Part shown: positions 37,416 to 46,839 of the stretch, one piece after another
Position numbering within the stretch: position 1 is the stretch's first letter
Layout: each line of letters opens with the position of its first letter
From: CAZKCK01 sp964552325
GTDB lineage: Bacteria > Bacteroidota > Bacteroidia > Bacteroidales > TTA-H9
Length of the DNA: 64,000 nucleotides
Assembly: GCA_964552325.1 (NCBI GenBank)
Contig: CAZKHA010000004.1
Span: 1-64,000 of the forward strand
Reading direction: 5' to 3'
Made by a program: the position numbers and the translations under genes
The notes under the pieces: generated by a model
What the model was told of the DNA's origin: nothing
What the model saw: the letters and a program-made list of their open reading frames with translations, nothing else
Databases searched by the model: none

Positions 37416-37432
37416 ACTGATATAGTATCAGT
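37416..37432. promoter_or_regulatory. Palindrome over the -33 region, candidate operator
   Basis: ACTGATA and TATCAGT are perfect 7-nt arms around TAG. It begins 11 nt upstream of the -7 box, where a regulator would block or contact RNA polymerase. On the other strand it is followed by TTTTG and could be read as a weak terminator, but no rightward gene ends there. The remaining spacer to 37728 shows nothing else. Confidence 0.45.
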
Positions 37433-37728
37433 TTTGTTAAAAATTTTCAAAATTAGAAATATCATCATTTTCTACTCAGCTTCCTTGACTTGCGAGCGCT
37501 AATGATGTTTCAGTATTTTATAACCTAAAATACCTTACATTTCAATTATCATGAATTTGTAATCTTTTGGTTTAAGTTTTATCCGTGTCCGCTCAAAATC
37601 TATCCTAAATAATATTCAAAGAATTTGTGTCTAAGGTAGTGTAAAAGGAAACCGAATAGGTTTGTATAGTTTTCCAGCAAATTGATTATCAACAATTTTT
37701 ATACATCAATATTTCGAAGACTCGCCTT

Positions 37729-38709
37729 TCACTTTTTTAAAAAAAACAACTTAATCTGTTTTACATCCTCCAAAATAACGCGTATTGGAATAGGGTTCAA
37801 GACCAAAAAAACAAGTCCTGCCAATCCGCCCCACAAAAAATACAAAGCAAATTGCATAAGCGAAAACGCTACAGCAATTTCAGCTGAAACACCATATAAA
37901 CCAAGCAAATATACCAACGAGAGCTCGCGTTGCCCAAATCCGGCCAAGGTTATCGGGATAAGCAAGACCAAACTTAGCAGGCTCATCGAATTCATAATAC
38001 CTATAAAACTAACCTGTATGCCAAAAGCCAGAAGCAAAAACCGCAAGAAAACAAAGTAGGTTAGATATGCAAGCCAAGTTAACACCCAGAGGACTATTGA
38101 TTTATAAGTAAAAAGATAATGAAGGCTATCATATACCATACTTATAAGAGGCTTTTGCAGAAAGGTATATCGTACCCTAAAAAAGTGCAATAAATGAAAG
38201 ATAAAAAAAACGCCTAATATGCCTACTAATTGGAAACCAATATATAACGCAATTCCATTATACATATTGAGTGAAAAATGAATCGCAAAAAAAGCTGCGA
38301 GCCCAAGCATAATCAAACAAACAAAATCAAACAAACGGTCAGCTAAAACACTTTTAAAAGCCTCTAAAAACGTAACTTCTTTTTGGATGCGGACATTATA
38401 AACCTTTACAAACTCCCCCACCCTACCCGGCGTTAGGATACCAATGGAATATGCTGACATATAGGATGCAAAAGATTTATACCTCGAAATTGGAATGCCG
38501 GTTTGCTTTAATAACTCATTCCAGCGAATGCTTTTAAAGAACAAAACCAACAAAACACCCGGCAACGAAAGGGCAAGATAAAGGCCATCCAAATTCTTAA
38601 TAAGCTGTACAACTTGCCTAAAATCAATATCAATACTAACAAAAAGCACAAAAACCAGCGCGAAGGCTAGCACAGTTTTTAAGAGGGTTGCCTTGGTTTT
38701 TGAGTTCAT
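37729..38709 (-). CDS. Flippase-like membrane protein (UPF0104/LPG synthase membrane-domain family)
   Basis: Polytopic inner-membrane protein, 326 residues, seven or eight hydrophobic segments. The pattern FKSIRWNELLKQTGIP followed by SAYSIGILTPGRVGEFVKVY, then ADRLFDFVCLIMLG and ITLAGFGQRELSLVYLLGLYGVS, marks the lysylphosphatidylglycerol synthase transmembrane/AglD-like family. Members move or build lipid-linked sugars or lipids. It overlaps the previous gene by 4 nt and ends a long leftward glycan-gene block. Confidence 0.82.
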   Translation of the reverse strand: MNSKTKATLLKTVLAFALVFVLFVSIDIDFRQVVQLIKNLDGLYLALSLPGVLLVLFFKSIRWNELLKQTGIPISRYKSFASYMSAYSIGILTPGRVGEFVKVYNVRIQKEVTFLEAFKSVLADRLFDFVCLIMLGLAAFFAIHFSLNMYNGIALYIGFQLVGILGVFFIFHLLHFFRVRYTFLQKPLISMVYDSLHYLFTYKSIVLWVLTWLAYLTYFVFLRFLLLAFGIQVSFIGIMNSMSLLSLVLLIPITLAGFGQRELSLVYLLGLYGVSAEIAVAFSLMQFALYFLWGGLAGLVFLVLNPIPIRVILEDVKQIKLFFLKK

Positions 38710-40043
38710 CCTTGCTTTTTTAAAAGGTCTTCACGCTTAATATTATGAGTCAGCTTTTTCCACGATTTGCGAGCACGTTCAAACATATTGCCGATAAATT
38801 GGGGCGAAATTTGCTCTACCAACCAGCGGCTAAATGAAGTGCCTAAGATAAAAAAAAGCAGGCCGAGCACCATTTCCATGGCAATGCGGCCAAATTTAAA
38901 GCCCCCCAATTTATAGCCGTAATCGGGTATGGGCTTTCCAAACATCGTCCTGAATTTTAACCGAATAAACGTACCTCTTTTTTTAAGATCATATCCATGC
39001 GAATGCATCTTAATAGCTTCATCTTCAGTTAAATCCCAAGTACTCAGACGACCTTCTTTCACCATATCGTCAATAATTTGCTTGCCTATGGCACTACGGG
39101 CTATTAGCATCGAAAAACCCTTGCCTCGCTCTTCATAAACAGGAGCCCAAGCGTCTCCGCCCGAAATATCGGTAAACTCATTGGTTAAATCAGTGCAATA
39201 AAGGCTGTTTTTAACGATGTGAAAGGGTATCAAATAGTTGGCATGGAACTTCGGTAATTCAATCACACGACCATTCTTCATTTCAATGCGCATTTTGCCG
39301 GGCCACTCTCCGTACCTAAAATACAGTTTGCTAATTTGCTTGTAATCACGCTCGCCGTGTGAGCGAAGGAAGCTTTTGATGGACGAAAAATACAAGGTGT
39401 TGCCATAAAACGGCCCAAACAAGTACTTAATATTGGCCACACTGGGATGGTTAATGGCCTGCAATTTCCGAATGGATTGTACTTGCCCTGGCAAACCCAC
39501 ATACGCCAAAACACCCTTAAATTCAGCAATTTGCGGAAGTATTTCATTAAGCGAACTAAGGATATATTTGCTTTGGGCGGCTTCAAGGATTTGATCTCTG
39601 CTGGTTGCAATAAAAGGCTGGGTTAACCAAGGTTCTGATGCCGACATCTTTAGCACTACTGCCCCATCAATCATGCCCTTTTCTAAGAGATAAATTAGAA
39701 TTGCTGACAAAATACCCCCACTAGCCGCTTTCTGCCGAATTTCTTCATCGGTGGTATGACCAATTGCCAAAGAATAGTAAGGGCCTATAAAAATATTAAA
39801 GGAGGGCGAATCACCAAAAAACAGCTGCCTGTACTTGGGGAAATCGAAGGACCAGCCCGAACAAGCTTCCAAAAGCAAGCTTGCTTCGTCTTCGGTCAAG
39901 GCTTCTTTTACAATAGGCAAATACTTGCCTGTTTTGTCAGAAAAAGCAATTTTGCCCTTACCCAAGGCTATGCAACTACCGCAACGGTTGCAAAGCTCCG
40001 ACTGGGCTATTTTTTTAAATAAATCAGCTTTTTTTGCAGACAT
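38706..40043 (-). CDS. FrhB-like coenzyme F420 hydrogenase/dehydrogenase beta-subunit family protein
   Basis: About 445 residues. An iron-sulfur motif sits near the N terminus (ELCNRCGSCIALGKG), followed by a Gly-rich stretch (KAASGGILSAILIYLLE) and the family pattern SKYILSSLNEILPQI and VLAYVGLPGQVQSIRKLQ, with GGDAWAPVYEERGKGFSM further on. The C-terminal quarter has a hydrophobic segment, so it may be membrane-bound. Homologues often sit in polysaccharide clusters as reductases or ketal-forming enzymes; F420 use is not implied. The ATG at 40043 is preferred; the frame is open to 40073. It overlaps the methyltransferase end by 20 nt. Confidence 0.8.
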   Translation of the reverse strand: MSAKKADLFKKIAQSELCNRCGSCIALGKGKIAFSDKTGKYLPIVKEALTEDEASLLLEACSGWSFDFPKYRQLFFGDSPSFNIFIGPYYSLAIGHTTDEEIRQKAASGGILSAILIYLLEKGMIDGAVVLKMSASEPWLTQPFIATSRDQILEAAQSKYILSSLNEILPQIAEFKGVLAYVGLPGQVQSIRKLQAINHPSVANIKYLFGPFYGNTLYFSSIKSFLRSHGERDYKQISKLYFRYGEWPGKMRIEMKNGRVIELPKFHANYLIPFHIVKNSLYCTDLTNEFTDISGGDAWAPVYEERGKGFSMLIARSAIGKQIIDDMVKEGRLSTWDLTEDEAIKMHSHGYDLKKRGTFIRLKFRTMFGKPIPDYGYKLGGFKFGRIAMEMVLGLLFFILGTSFSRWLVEQISPQFIGNMFERARKSWKKLTHNIKREDLLKKQG

Positions 40044-40752
40044 AGAATTGGCGTATTCCGAATTCGGAAACAAAGGTATTTTGAAATGTATTGATGAACC
40101 ATTCAGCGGACTTTTTCAACGGGCGAGGCCCTACCGGAAGCAACAAAGTTCCCTTATGCAATTTTAATTGCCAGCCTGTTTTTGCCAGCATTTCTTTAAC
40201 TTCATGCGATGGCAGGAAACGATGTGGGCCTTCGCCATGGCCGCCAAACAAAAAAGTAAAAATGCGATAAGGCCATTCGCTGGTCAAGGGCGGGCAACTT
40301 AGCACCATAATTGCACCCGGCTTGGCTACACGGTGCAATTCTGTTAAAAAGGCAATTGGATTCTCTACATGTTCAAGCGTCTCGAGCGTTAGAATGCGAT
40401 CGTAAATAGCTGGCATAAAAGGCAAGTTGCTATATGTATCAATCTTTACCTGCGTTACCCAAGGGCGAAGCTGAGCAGCCACCTGCATCAACTTTGCCGA
40501 GATTTCAGCATTTACGGTAAGTATGCTTTCATCAAACTGACGAATGTACTCAGCCGCTTCAGCATCGCGCGATGAAATATTCAAAACCTGCAACATGGGC
40601 TCAAGTTCGAGGTGTTGCAAAGCAAACGAAAACCGTTGGTCGTGAGCATCTTTCACCTTGTTGTTCTCTGCCACATACGTATGGGCTACCTGGTCCCAAT
40701 GCGCTGCCACATCTGTATCTTTCCAGGTATTAAGGTGCTTATCGTTGGCCAT
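40024..40752 (-). CDS. Class I SAM-dependent methyltransferase
   Basis: Soluble enzyme, 242 residues. The SAM-binding half is diverged: LQVLNISSRDAEAAEYIRQF replaces the usual GxGxG loop, followed by ILTVNAEIS (acidic ribose contact) and ILTLETLEHVENPIAFLTELHRVAKPGAIMVLSCP, characteristic of this group. Probably acts on a sugar or polyprenyl-linked intermediate, inferred from its neighbours. It starts 4 nt after the GT2 gene. Confidence 0.82.
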   Translation of the reverse strand: MANDKHLNTWKDTDVAAHWDQVAHTYVAENNKVKDAHDQRFSFALQHLELEPMLQVLNISSRDAEAAEYIRQFDESILTVNAEISAKLMQVAAQLRPWVTQVKIDTYSNLPFMPAIYDRILTLETLEHVENPIAFLTELHRVAKPGAIMVLSCPPLTSEWPYRIFTFLFGGHGEGPHRFLPSHEVKEMLAKTGWQLKLHKGTLLLPVGPRPLKKSAEWFINTFQNTFVSEFGIRQFYVCKKS

Positions 40753-40756
40753 GGCG

Positions 40757-41623
40757 TTAGAACTTTCTGCGGTTCATTACCGAAATTTGATCGGCCAGCA
40801 AACCGATAAAGAATAAAAACATACCAGCTATTGATAACAACGTAGCACTATTGGGAAAGCGGGCAGCAACAAAATACCCGTAAAATCCCCAGCCAATCCC
40901 AGCCAAAAACAAGAAAACGCTTACTGGAAAAAACATCTTTAAGGGGTTAAACAGCATGGTTAGCCTAAAAAGCAGCAAAAATGTTTTTGATCCATCTTTA
41001 AAGAATTTCACATTGCTTTTACGCCCAACACGTTCTTCAACCTTAATTGGAAATGTTCCGATGGAATAACCTTCCTTGAGGAAGGAAACGGTAGAAGTGG
41101 TTGAGAACGAAAACCCATTTGGCATCAGGTGAAGCATTCCAAGAATCAAGTCACGCTCAAAACCACGGAAACCAGAATTATAATCGGGAAGTTTCTGTTC
41201 AATGAGGTATTCACCCACTTTGCGGATAAGTTTTTTGCCAGCCTTACGGTTGCCTACTTGAAATGAATCAGCGGTTCGTTCACCTATCACCATATCATAT
41301 TCATCAAGCATTGATTCGAGCTGTGCCAAAAACTTTGGGTCGTGTTGGCCATCGCTATCCATAAACACCACTTTTTTGCCGTTGGCTTTCCGGATACCCG
41401 TTTTTAAGGCTGCTCCGTAGCCTTTATTGGTGCCGTGTTTAATTACACGTACTGGAAACGCGCTTGCAATGGTATAAGTGGCATCGGTTGAACCATCATC
41501 CACCACAATAAATTCATACTTGGTGTGTAAACCAAGCGCAACAATACGTTCTAGGGTTCCAGCTATTCCTTTTTCTTCGTTGTAGGCAGGAATAATAATC
41601 GAAATTTGTGATGTGTGATCCAT
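40757..41623 (-). CDS. GT2-family glycosyltransferase with C-terminal membrane segments
   Basis: About 288 residues. The catalytic GT-A domain reads IIIPAYNEEKGIAGTLERI, VVDDGSTDAT, NKGYGAALKTGIRKANG and the DxD-type VFMDSDGQHDP. Two hydrophobic segments follow near the end, as in polyprenyl-phosphate sugar transferases (DPM1/GtrB type). It would attach a sugar to a lipid carrier at the inner face of the membrane. The ATG at 41623 is preferred over a TTG at 41638. Confidence 0.88.
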   Translation of the reverse strand: MDHTSQISIIIPAYNEEKGIAGTLERIVALGLHTKYEFIVVDDGSTDATYTIASAFPVRVIKHGTNKGYGAALKTGIRKANGKKVVFMDSDGQHDPKFLAQLESMLDEYDMVIGERTADSFQVGNRKAGKKLIRKVGEYLIEQKLPDYNSGFRGFERDLILGMLHLMPNGFSFSTTSTVSFLKEGYSIGTFPIKVEERVGRKSNVKFFKDGSKTFLLLFRLTMLFNPLKMFFPVSVFLFLAGIGWGFYGYFVAARFPNSATLLSIAGMFLFFIGLLADQISVMNRRKF

Positions 41624-41640
41624 TAATTTAGTGTTCAAAG

Positions 41641-43221
41641 TTAGTTCGATTGTTTCTTTTCAAGGTCTTTTTTTAGGAGCCAGCGAGCATCCATACGCAC
41701 CATCGAATCAAGGCTTATACCCTTTTTCTTGGCCTTTATAGCTTCTTCTTCCATCCAAACAGGGTTGTTTCGTATAGCATCCTCAAATAATTTTAGTTTC
41801 GTATCATCAGAATGTTCTTCAAACGATTGCTTCTTCGATTTTTCGTCTTGGAAATAAATACCTTTTTTAGCATTCTCATAATTGGGAATCACGAGGTTTT
41901 CATAAAATTCTTTGGTAGGATATACCTTTAAAAAATTTGCAAAATAAGCCTCTTTAGTCATGCCAACATAATGAATTGAACCTTTATAATACTGGTAAGT
42001 TTGGAACAAATTTAAAAATGTAAAGAATGCAGCGAGCACGAAAAAACCGGCTTTTAGTAGTATGCCACGCGTTAAAACCAGTTGAATGGTAGCTGCTAAT
42101 CCAATCGCCATCACCGGGTAACTATCAATATATCCGCGTGCACCAAAGCCACCACCAAACCACCATGCCCACCAACAACTCAGCAAATAAGTGTTAACAG
42201 CTGTAAAGATAAGTACAGCCCAAAACAAGGTCCGTTGCTTAAAATATAAGATAAGCATTCCAATAAAAGCAAATGCGAGAATGGGGGTATATACCAACAA
42301 TCCCTTTCTAAAACTGAATAATTGATTAAATATTTGTGGGTTAGAGAAGAAAAAAGAACCACCAGAATTATCATATGAATTAACAATGTAACTGCCTGTA
42401 ATGGTATGCCAATAAATAAATTGCGGTATCCATACAACAAATACAGAAACTGCAACTAATAGGATATGCAGGTAATTTTGCAAGTAATACTTGAATCGAG
42501 TCAGAATGCCTTCAAAGTTAGCCACCCCAAGCAAAGCAACTACTAACACCACAACAGCATTGGTAGGGCGAATCAATATTATCAAACCTATCAACAGACC
42601 CATCAACAGCGACTTCTTCCATGAGATTGATTGATACCAACTTTGAGTTAAATACAATAAAACACTTATTAATGAAAACGAGAATGCATGTGACATAGCG
42701 GCATCGATGGTGGCAAACTCAAACAGATTGGTTGCCAATACAATCAGAAAACACGATAATAATGAGGCCCATTCACTAAAATATTTGCGCAAAAACTTGA
42801 ATAAAAAGAATACCCCAAACATTAAATACACGATAGAAGAAACGATAAGGCTTAAATGATAGGCCATTGAATATCCATTTGCGTCACCGCCCGTAAGCAT
42901 GGTATATGCATGTGTAACAGCAAAAAAAGGAAAATACATAACCGACATCCCCATCGAAGTACGTATGATATAATTACCATTCGCAACGGTATCAGCCCAA
43001 AATTTATCGCCAAAATACTTGGGATCTTTATCTTTGAATTTTAGTGTGATATCATCATAAATGAAGTAAGCTGGTAAATAGGCATAGTAAGAAATAATAT
43101 CGTTATTAATCACCCTATATGTAAATTTAGATCTATCGACTTTGGTATTAACATAAACTACCGTTAGCAAAGTAATCAATAACAATAAAATCAAATTTCT
43201 ATTTTTCTTTATATACGACAT
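41641..43221 (-). CDS. Polytopic GT39-like membrane protein, copy A
   Basis: 526 residues, about ten hydrophobic segments, not assigned to a named family with certainty. An N-terminal segment is followed by an extracytoplasmic loop with ISYYAYLPAYFIYDD, then aromatic-rich helices with VWIPQFIYWHTITGSYI and FSFRKGLLVYTPILAF. The C-terminal tail has IPNYENAKKGIYF and KGISLDSMVRMDARWLLKK. The same order and motifs recur in the gene at 48246. Architecture suggests a GT-C glycosyltransferase using a polyprenyl-phosphate sugar, inferred only. Ends 17 nt before the GT2 start. Confidence 0.75.
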   Translation of the reverse strand: MSYIKKNRNLILLLLITLLTVVYVNTKVDRSKFTYRVINNDIISYYAYLPAYFIYDDITLKFKDKDPKYFGDKFWADTVANGNYIIRTSMGMSVMYFPFFAVTHAYTMLTGGDANGYSMAYHLSLIVSSIVYLMFGVFFLFKFLRKYFSEWASLLSCFLIVLATNLFEFATIDAAMSHAFSFSLISVLLYLTQSWYQSISWKKSLLMGLLIGLIILIRPTNAVVVLVVALLGVANFEGILTRFKYYLQNYLHILLVAVSVFVVWIPQFIYWHTITGSYIVNSYDNSGGSFFFSNPQIFNQLFSFRKGLLVYTPILAFAFIGMLILYFKQRTLFWAVLIFTAVNTYLLSCWWAWWFGGGFGARGYIDSYPVMAIGLAATIQLVLTRGILLKAGFFVLAAFFTFLNLFQTYQYYKGSIHYVGMTKEAYFANFLKVYPTKEFYENLVIPNYENAKKGIYFQDEKSKKQSFEEHSDDTKLKLFEDAIRNNPVWMEEEAIKAKKKGISLDSMVRMDARWLLKKDLEKKQSN

Positions 43222-43263
43222 AATTTTTACAAATTCAATTTATTAATAAATTAAACAATTACA

Positions 43264-45324
43264 TTAGTCATGACTGCTACTTTTAATCGTTAAGTCATCC
43301 CATACTGAAGGAATGGAATCATTGGCTTGCCAGCAATAGATTTTAACATCTTCATTAGCCAATCTATCGTTCACAACAAAACTCAGTTGCAGGCAATCCC
43401 AATCATCAATTGTGTGAACAGGCTTTGATTGCGTTAAATAAAGCAATTTACCATCATCGCTTGAAACAACTAAGCTCGATTGTTTGTTGCCATTGTTCAA
43501 CTTCCAAATGCTTATTGTGTAGGTATTGCCCAGCTTTACATCCGTCAATTTAGATAGTACACCAAAGGCTTCTTCGGTGCTGAGTTGAGCGCCCTGAATA
43601 CCCGAGCGTGCCCTTTCGTTTGGCCGAAATCCACCAATGTTAAATCCATCGGGGGTGTTAAAAAAATCTCCATCAAACGATTCAAAATCACAAGCCATTT
43701 CCCATGATGGGGTTACCTTTGACCGATTACGCAACTTGAATAGCCGTTCGCCAGATGAAGGATTGCTGTACAGTAGTTCAATAGATTTTTCCATTCCTAC
43801 ATTAATCCCCAAAGAATTGGCTAGAACAAAATCATATTCTTGATTATCGCCTACATACAAAAAAATACTATCATGTTTGGCCAGCAAATCATTAAACGTA
43901 AATGAGGAATAATCCCAAGTATTATATGTGAATGTGCGATGGTTAAAAATATAAAAATTAGGCATTAATCCATTTAGTTTTGGCATAAGTTTTTCCTTGA
44001 ACGATGCTTGGATATAGTTATACCCATAATTGGCAGAGATACCATAAAATGGAGCCCCATAATAATTTGAATGAACTGCAATAGGCATTTGATCGTAGCG
44101 GCCTCCAATTTTGTTAAACGTGATTTCGCGGTCCTTTGAAATTGATTCCTGTTGGGCAAAGGCCTGCCTATTCTCAAAAAACATCAACATGCTTAAAAGC
44201 AAAAAACTGCTTGGAACAACCCATTTCCGAATGCCAGCTCCCAAATTAAGGGAAAGGATTAAGAATATGATGGAAGGAATAACCATAACAAATGCCGGGG
44301 CAAGATAATAATACTTAAGCTGCTTGGCAATTACCAATACCGTAAGTATGGTTATGCAAGTAAAAGCCATGTAGGCCCTGAAGTATACATTTTTATACAG
44401 TGATTCATTCCTCTTAAGCATAAACACTCCAATAAACCCCGTTAGCAACAAGATACAACCATAGATTAACAACGGATTGGTTTGGTAGATTTCGGCCAAA
44501 TTAGCTTTTAACAAACTGAAGTTAACAACTTTACCTTGGCCTTGGCCGTACTGCCCATCATTTAAGAACAATCGGGAGAACCACCAGACAAAATACTTAA
44601 GCCTGAGGATAGCCGGTAATAGCAATACAAGCAAAAATGGAATTGAAAACTTGATATAGTTTATCTTTTCCCGTCTGGTTTCTAGCACTATGAGCGGAAT
44701 GATACCAAAAAGCAAAAAGGTAATTTTTATACTAACCGCATAGGCAAAAGCAAATGCAAACCAAATCACCAATTGGTTTCGAGTCCTTTCGGAACTTCTA
44801 TTTGCATAATAAATTACACTAAGGAAGAAAAGCAACGAAACCGTTAATGCGAAGAATTCTGGCAAAATCCGACTAGCCATATTCAAGTACATTATTGAAG
44901 CAAAAGGTGTTAACTGAATTAGAAGGCCAAGGTACACATTTTTAAACACCTTATTCGTGAGCAAACCGGCTATAAAAAGTGCCATAGCATTAATTAAAAG
45001 GAAGCTATACGTTATTGCATGGATGTAAACATCGGGGTTTTTGATAACATCCTCATCAATTCCACCTCCCCTAAATAAATACGTTATACCCACCACTATT
45101 GCCGAAACATACTGCAATGGGATGCCCGGATGATCGATAAAATAAGGAAAATGTCCATGTAATATTGCTAAACCATTGTAAAGATAGGCCATTTCCGGAT
45201 CGATGCATTTCAACGAATAGAATGGAATAGCCTCTTTAAAGTTCAACCCAATAACTATAACGATGATTGGGAGAACCAAAAAGAAGATAAACTGTGGCTT
45301 ATTTTTACGTATATTCAAAATCAT
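43264..45324 (-). CDS. Polytopic GT39-like membrane protein with C-terminal beta-sandwich domain
   Basis: 686 residues. About eleven hydrophobic segments occupy residues 1-410, beginning after MILNIRKNKPQF; the first outer loop has DPEMAYLYNGLAILHGHFP with an acidic residue where GT-C enzymes place the catalytic Asp. A soluble region follows, ending in a beta-rich domain (about 560-686) with MACDFESFDGDFF, NTYTISIWKLNNG, DWDCLQLSFVV and DVKIYCWQANDSIPSVWDDLTIK, which looks like a carbohydrate-binding jelly roll. A similar ending occurs in the next protein upstream. Probably transfers sugars outside the cytoplasm; substrate unknown. Confidence 0.75.
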   Translation of the reverse strand: MILNIRKNKPQFIFFLVLPIIVIVIGLNFKEAIPFYSLKCIDPEMAYLYNGLAILHGHFPYFIDHPGIPLQYVSAIVVGITYLFRGGGIDEDVIKNPDVYIHAITYSFLLINAMALFIAGLLTNKVFKNVYLGLLIQLTPFASIMYLNMASRILPEFFALTVSLLFFLSVIYYANRSSERTRNQLVIWFAFAFAYAVSIKITFLLFGIIPLIVLETRREKINYIKFSIPFLLVLLLPAILRLKYFVWWFSRLFLNDGQYGQGQGKVVNFSLLKANLAEIYQTNPLLIYGCILLLTGFIGVFMLKRNESLYKNVYFRAYMAFTCITILTVLVIAKQLKYYYLAPAFVMVIPSIIFLILSLNLGAGIRKWVVPSSFLLLSMLMFFENRQAFAQQESISKDREITFNKIGGRYDQMPIAVHSNYYGAPFYGISANYGYNYIQASFKEKLMPKLNGLMPNFYIFNHRTFTYNTWDYSSFTFNDLLAKHDSIFLYVGDNQEYDFVLANSLGINVGMEKSIELLYSNPSSGERLFKLRNRSKVTPSWEMACDFESFDGDFFNTPDGFNIGGFRPNERARSGIQGAQLSTEEAFGVLSKLTDVKLGNTYTISIWKLNNGNKQSSLVVSSDDGKLLYLTQSKPVHTIDDWDCLQLSFVVNDRLANEDVKIYCWQANDSIPSVWDDLTIKSSSHD

Positions 45325-45472
45325 TAACTTGTGGTGTGCAACTTCATATCCAGAGGTAATCTTAGCTATTTATGTAAAGACTATCTTTTATGCTCTTAAA
45401 ACTTGTAGCACTAATGGCTAAAACCTTCTTAAAACAGATTGGTGCTCCAGTAACATAATGCTATACAAGAAA

Positions 45473-46834
45473 CTAATTCTCAGGAAATTCAACAACAAAA
45501 TCATCAATATAAGCTGTGGTCGCGTCATTGTTGATAACATATATCTTAACAAAATCTTCGGGAGTGTATTGCGGCAGCTTATATGACTCACTAATTAAAT
45601 TCCATTCTTCATAATCCTTGATTGCCACAGGGAAAGCGAACCATGAACTAGTACCTTTGGCTTCGTTTTCAATGGAGATTACCAACGATATTTTGGTGTT
45701 TTTAACATCAGCTTTGCAGCGGAAGTTTACGAGCACATCCGAAAATTTCGCTGGGTCTAGGTTTGCAAGCGAATATCTAAACGTGGAACTAAACATTCCG
45801 TCTTTGTTTATGATACAGCTTCTACGACCTTTAAAGGCCACATTATCAACAACCTTTCCTTCTGAATGCCATCCTGAAGGATGCTCGAAAGTGTTTTTAA
45901 AATAACGTATTTTGGTAGCTTGATGATAGTTAGACGGATGAATAGGTTGCAGGGCAACTGCAAGGTTTTTGGCAATGGTCCGGCGGCTTCCATCAGAATA
46001 GCGTTGATAACCCGCTGCATTTGCTTGTATGGATAGGCCCGGAACGGATTCAAGATTGTTGATAACCAAAGCACCTTTCGAAGTATATCTTTTAGTTATA
46101 ACACGGGCATTCGCATGCAATAGGTATTCGAGTTCAGCTCCTGCAACCGTTTTTATGGTCTTGATATCTTCGGGTAAAATTTGCAAAACCAACTGAATTC
46201 CTTGCGCCTTGCACAATTTCGCAATGTCGTCTATATCGTCTATGGCCTTACTATTCAACGAATCGAGGTTATAGGCCATTTGACGCACAAATGACACAAT
46301 TAATTCTTGCTTTGCTTTCAAATCGGCTGGCAAATTCTTAGTTTTGATGTTTTTAAGCCAAGTTTCGCGATTCGTAACCTGGGTTTTAAACGGAAACTTC
46401 AAGGGATCGCTTGCTCCATCAGTTTGCTTTTCCCATTCGTTTGGTGCAATGCCGTACAGCGGGCCTAAATCCCCTACCCGAAATGACAACACAATGGTTT
46501 TAACCCTATTATACTGAGGAAGCTGCTGGATTAGGTTTTCTATTACCCCAAAATCTAGAGGCGAAACGGTAATGCTACCGGCGCTTAATCCAGGGTAATA
46601 AGCTCCAACCATATCGCCAATGCTTCTTGATTCATACTCACTTGCCTTAGCTGCGGTGATGGATGAGTCGCCAAAGCACATGATTTGGCTGCAACAGCCT
46701 ACAGATTGCAAGGAATCATAAGCCGGTAGGCTCTTAATTTGGTCACGACCAACAAATTGGAATACAACATAACCGATCACCCCAATTACTACAACGAGGA
46801 TCGACAAACGGAGAATAGTTTTCTGTGATTTCAT
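45473..46834 (-). CDS. Membrane-anchored SGNH-like protein with C-terminal beta-sandwich domain
   Basis: 453 residues. An N-terminal membrane anchor (residues about 8-28) precedes a periplasmic domain with the SGNH block I motif MCFGDSSITAAKASEYE and a late IHPSNYHQ stretch resembling block V. The usual Asp three residues before that His is Gln here. The last 130 residues (from FEHPSGWHSEG) form a beta-rich domain with FSDVLVNFRCKAD, EEWNLISESY and DFVKIYVINNDATTAYIDDFVVEF. It lies 5 nt after the MBOAT gene, matching AlgI-AlgX/AlgJ-type pairs in which MBOAT exports acyl groups and the SGNH partner transfers them to polysaccharide. Confidence 0.75.
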   Translation of the reverse strand: MKSQKTILRLSILVVVIGVIGYVVFQFVGRDQIKSLPAYDSLQSVGCCSQIMCFGDSSITAAKASEYESRSIGDMVGAYYPGLSAGSITVSPLDFGVIENLIQQLPQYNRVKTIVLSFRVGDLGPLYGIAPNEWEKQTDGASDPLKFPFKTQVTNRETWLKNIKTKNLPADLKAKQELIVSFVRQMAYNLDSLNSKAIDDIDDIAKLCKAQGIQLVLQILPEDIKTIKTVAGAELEYLLHANARVITKRYTSKGALVINNLESVPGLSIQANAAGYQRYSDGSRRTIAKNLAVALQPIHPSNYHQATKIRYFKNTFEHPSGWHSEGKVVDNVAFKGRRSCIINKDGMFSSTFRYSLANLDPAKFSDVLVNFRCKADVKNTKISLVISIENEAKGTSSWFAFPVAIKDYEEWNLISESYKLPQYTPEDFVKIYVINNDATTAYIDDFVVEFPEN

Positions 46835-46839
46835 AATTA

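Noticed and set aside
37682..38059. Rightward frame of 125 codons
   Set aside because: Lies antisense to the flippase-like gene, whose protein has clear family motifs.
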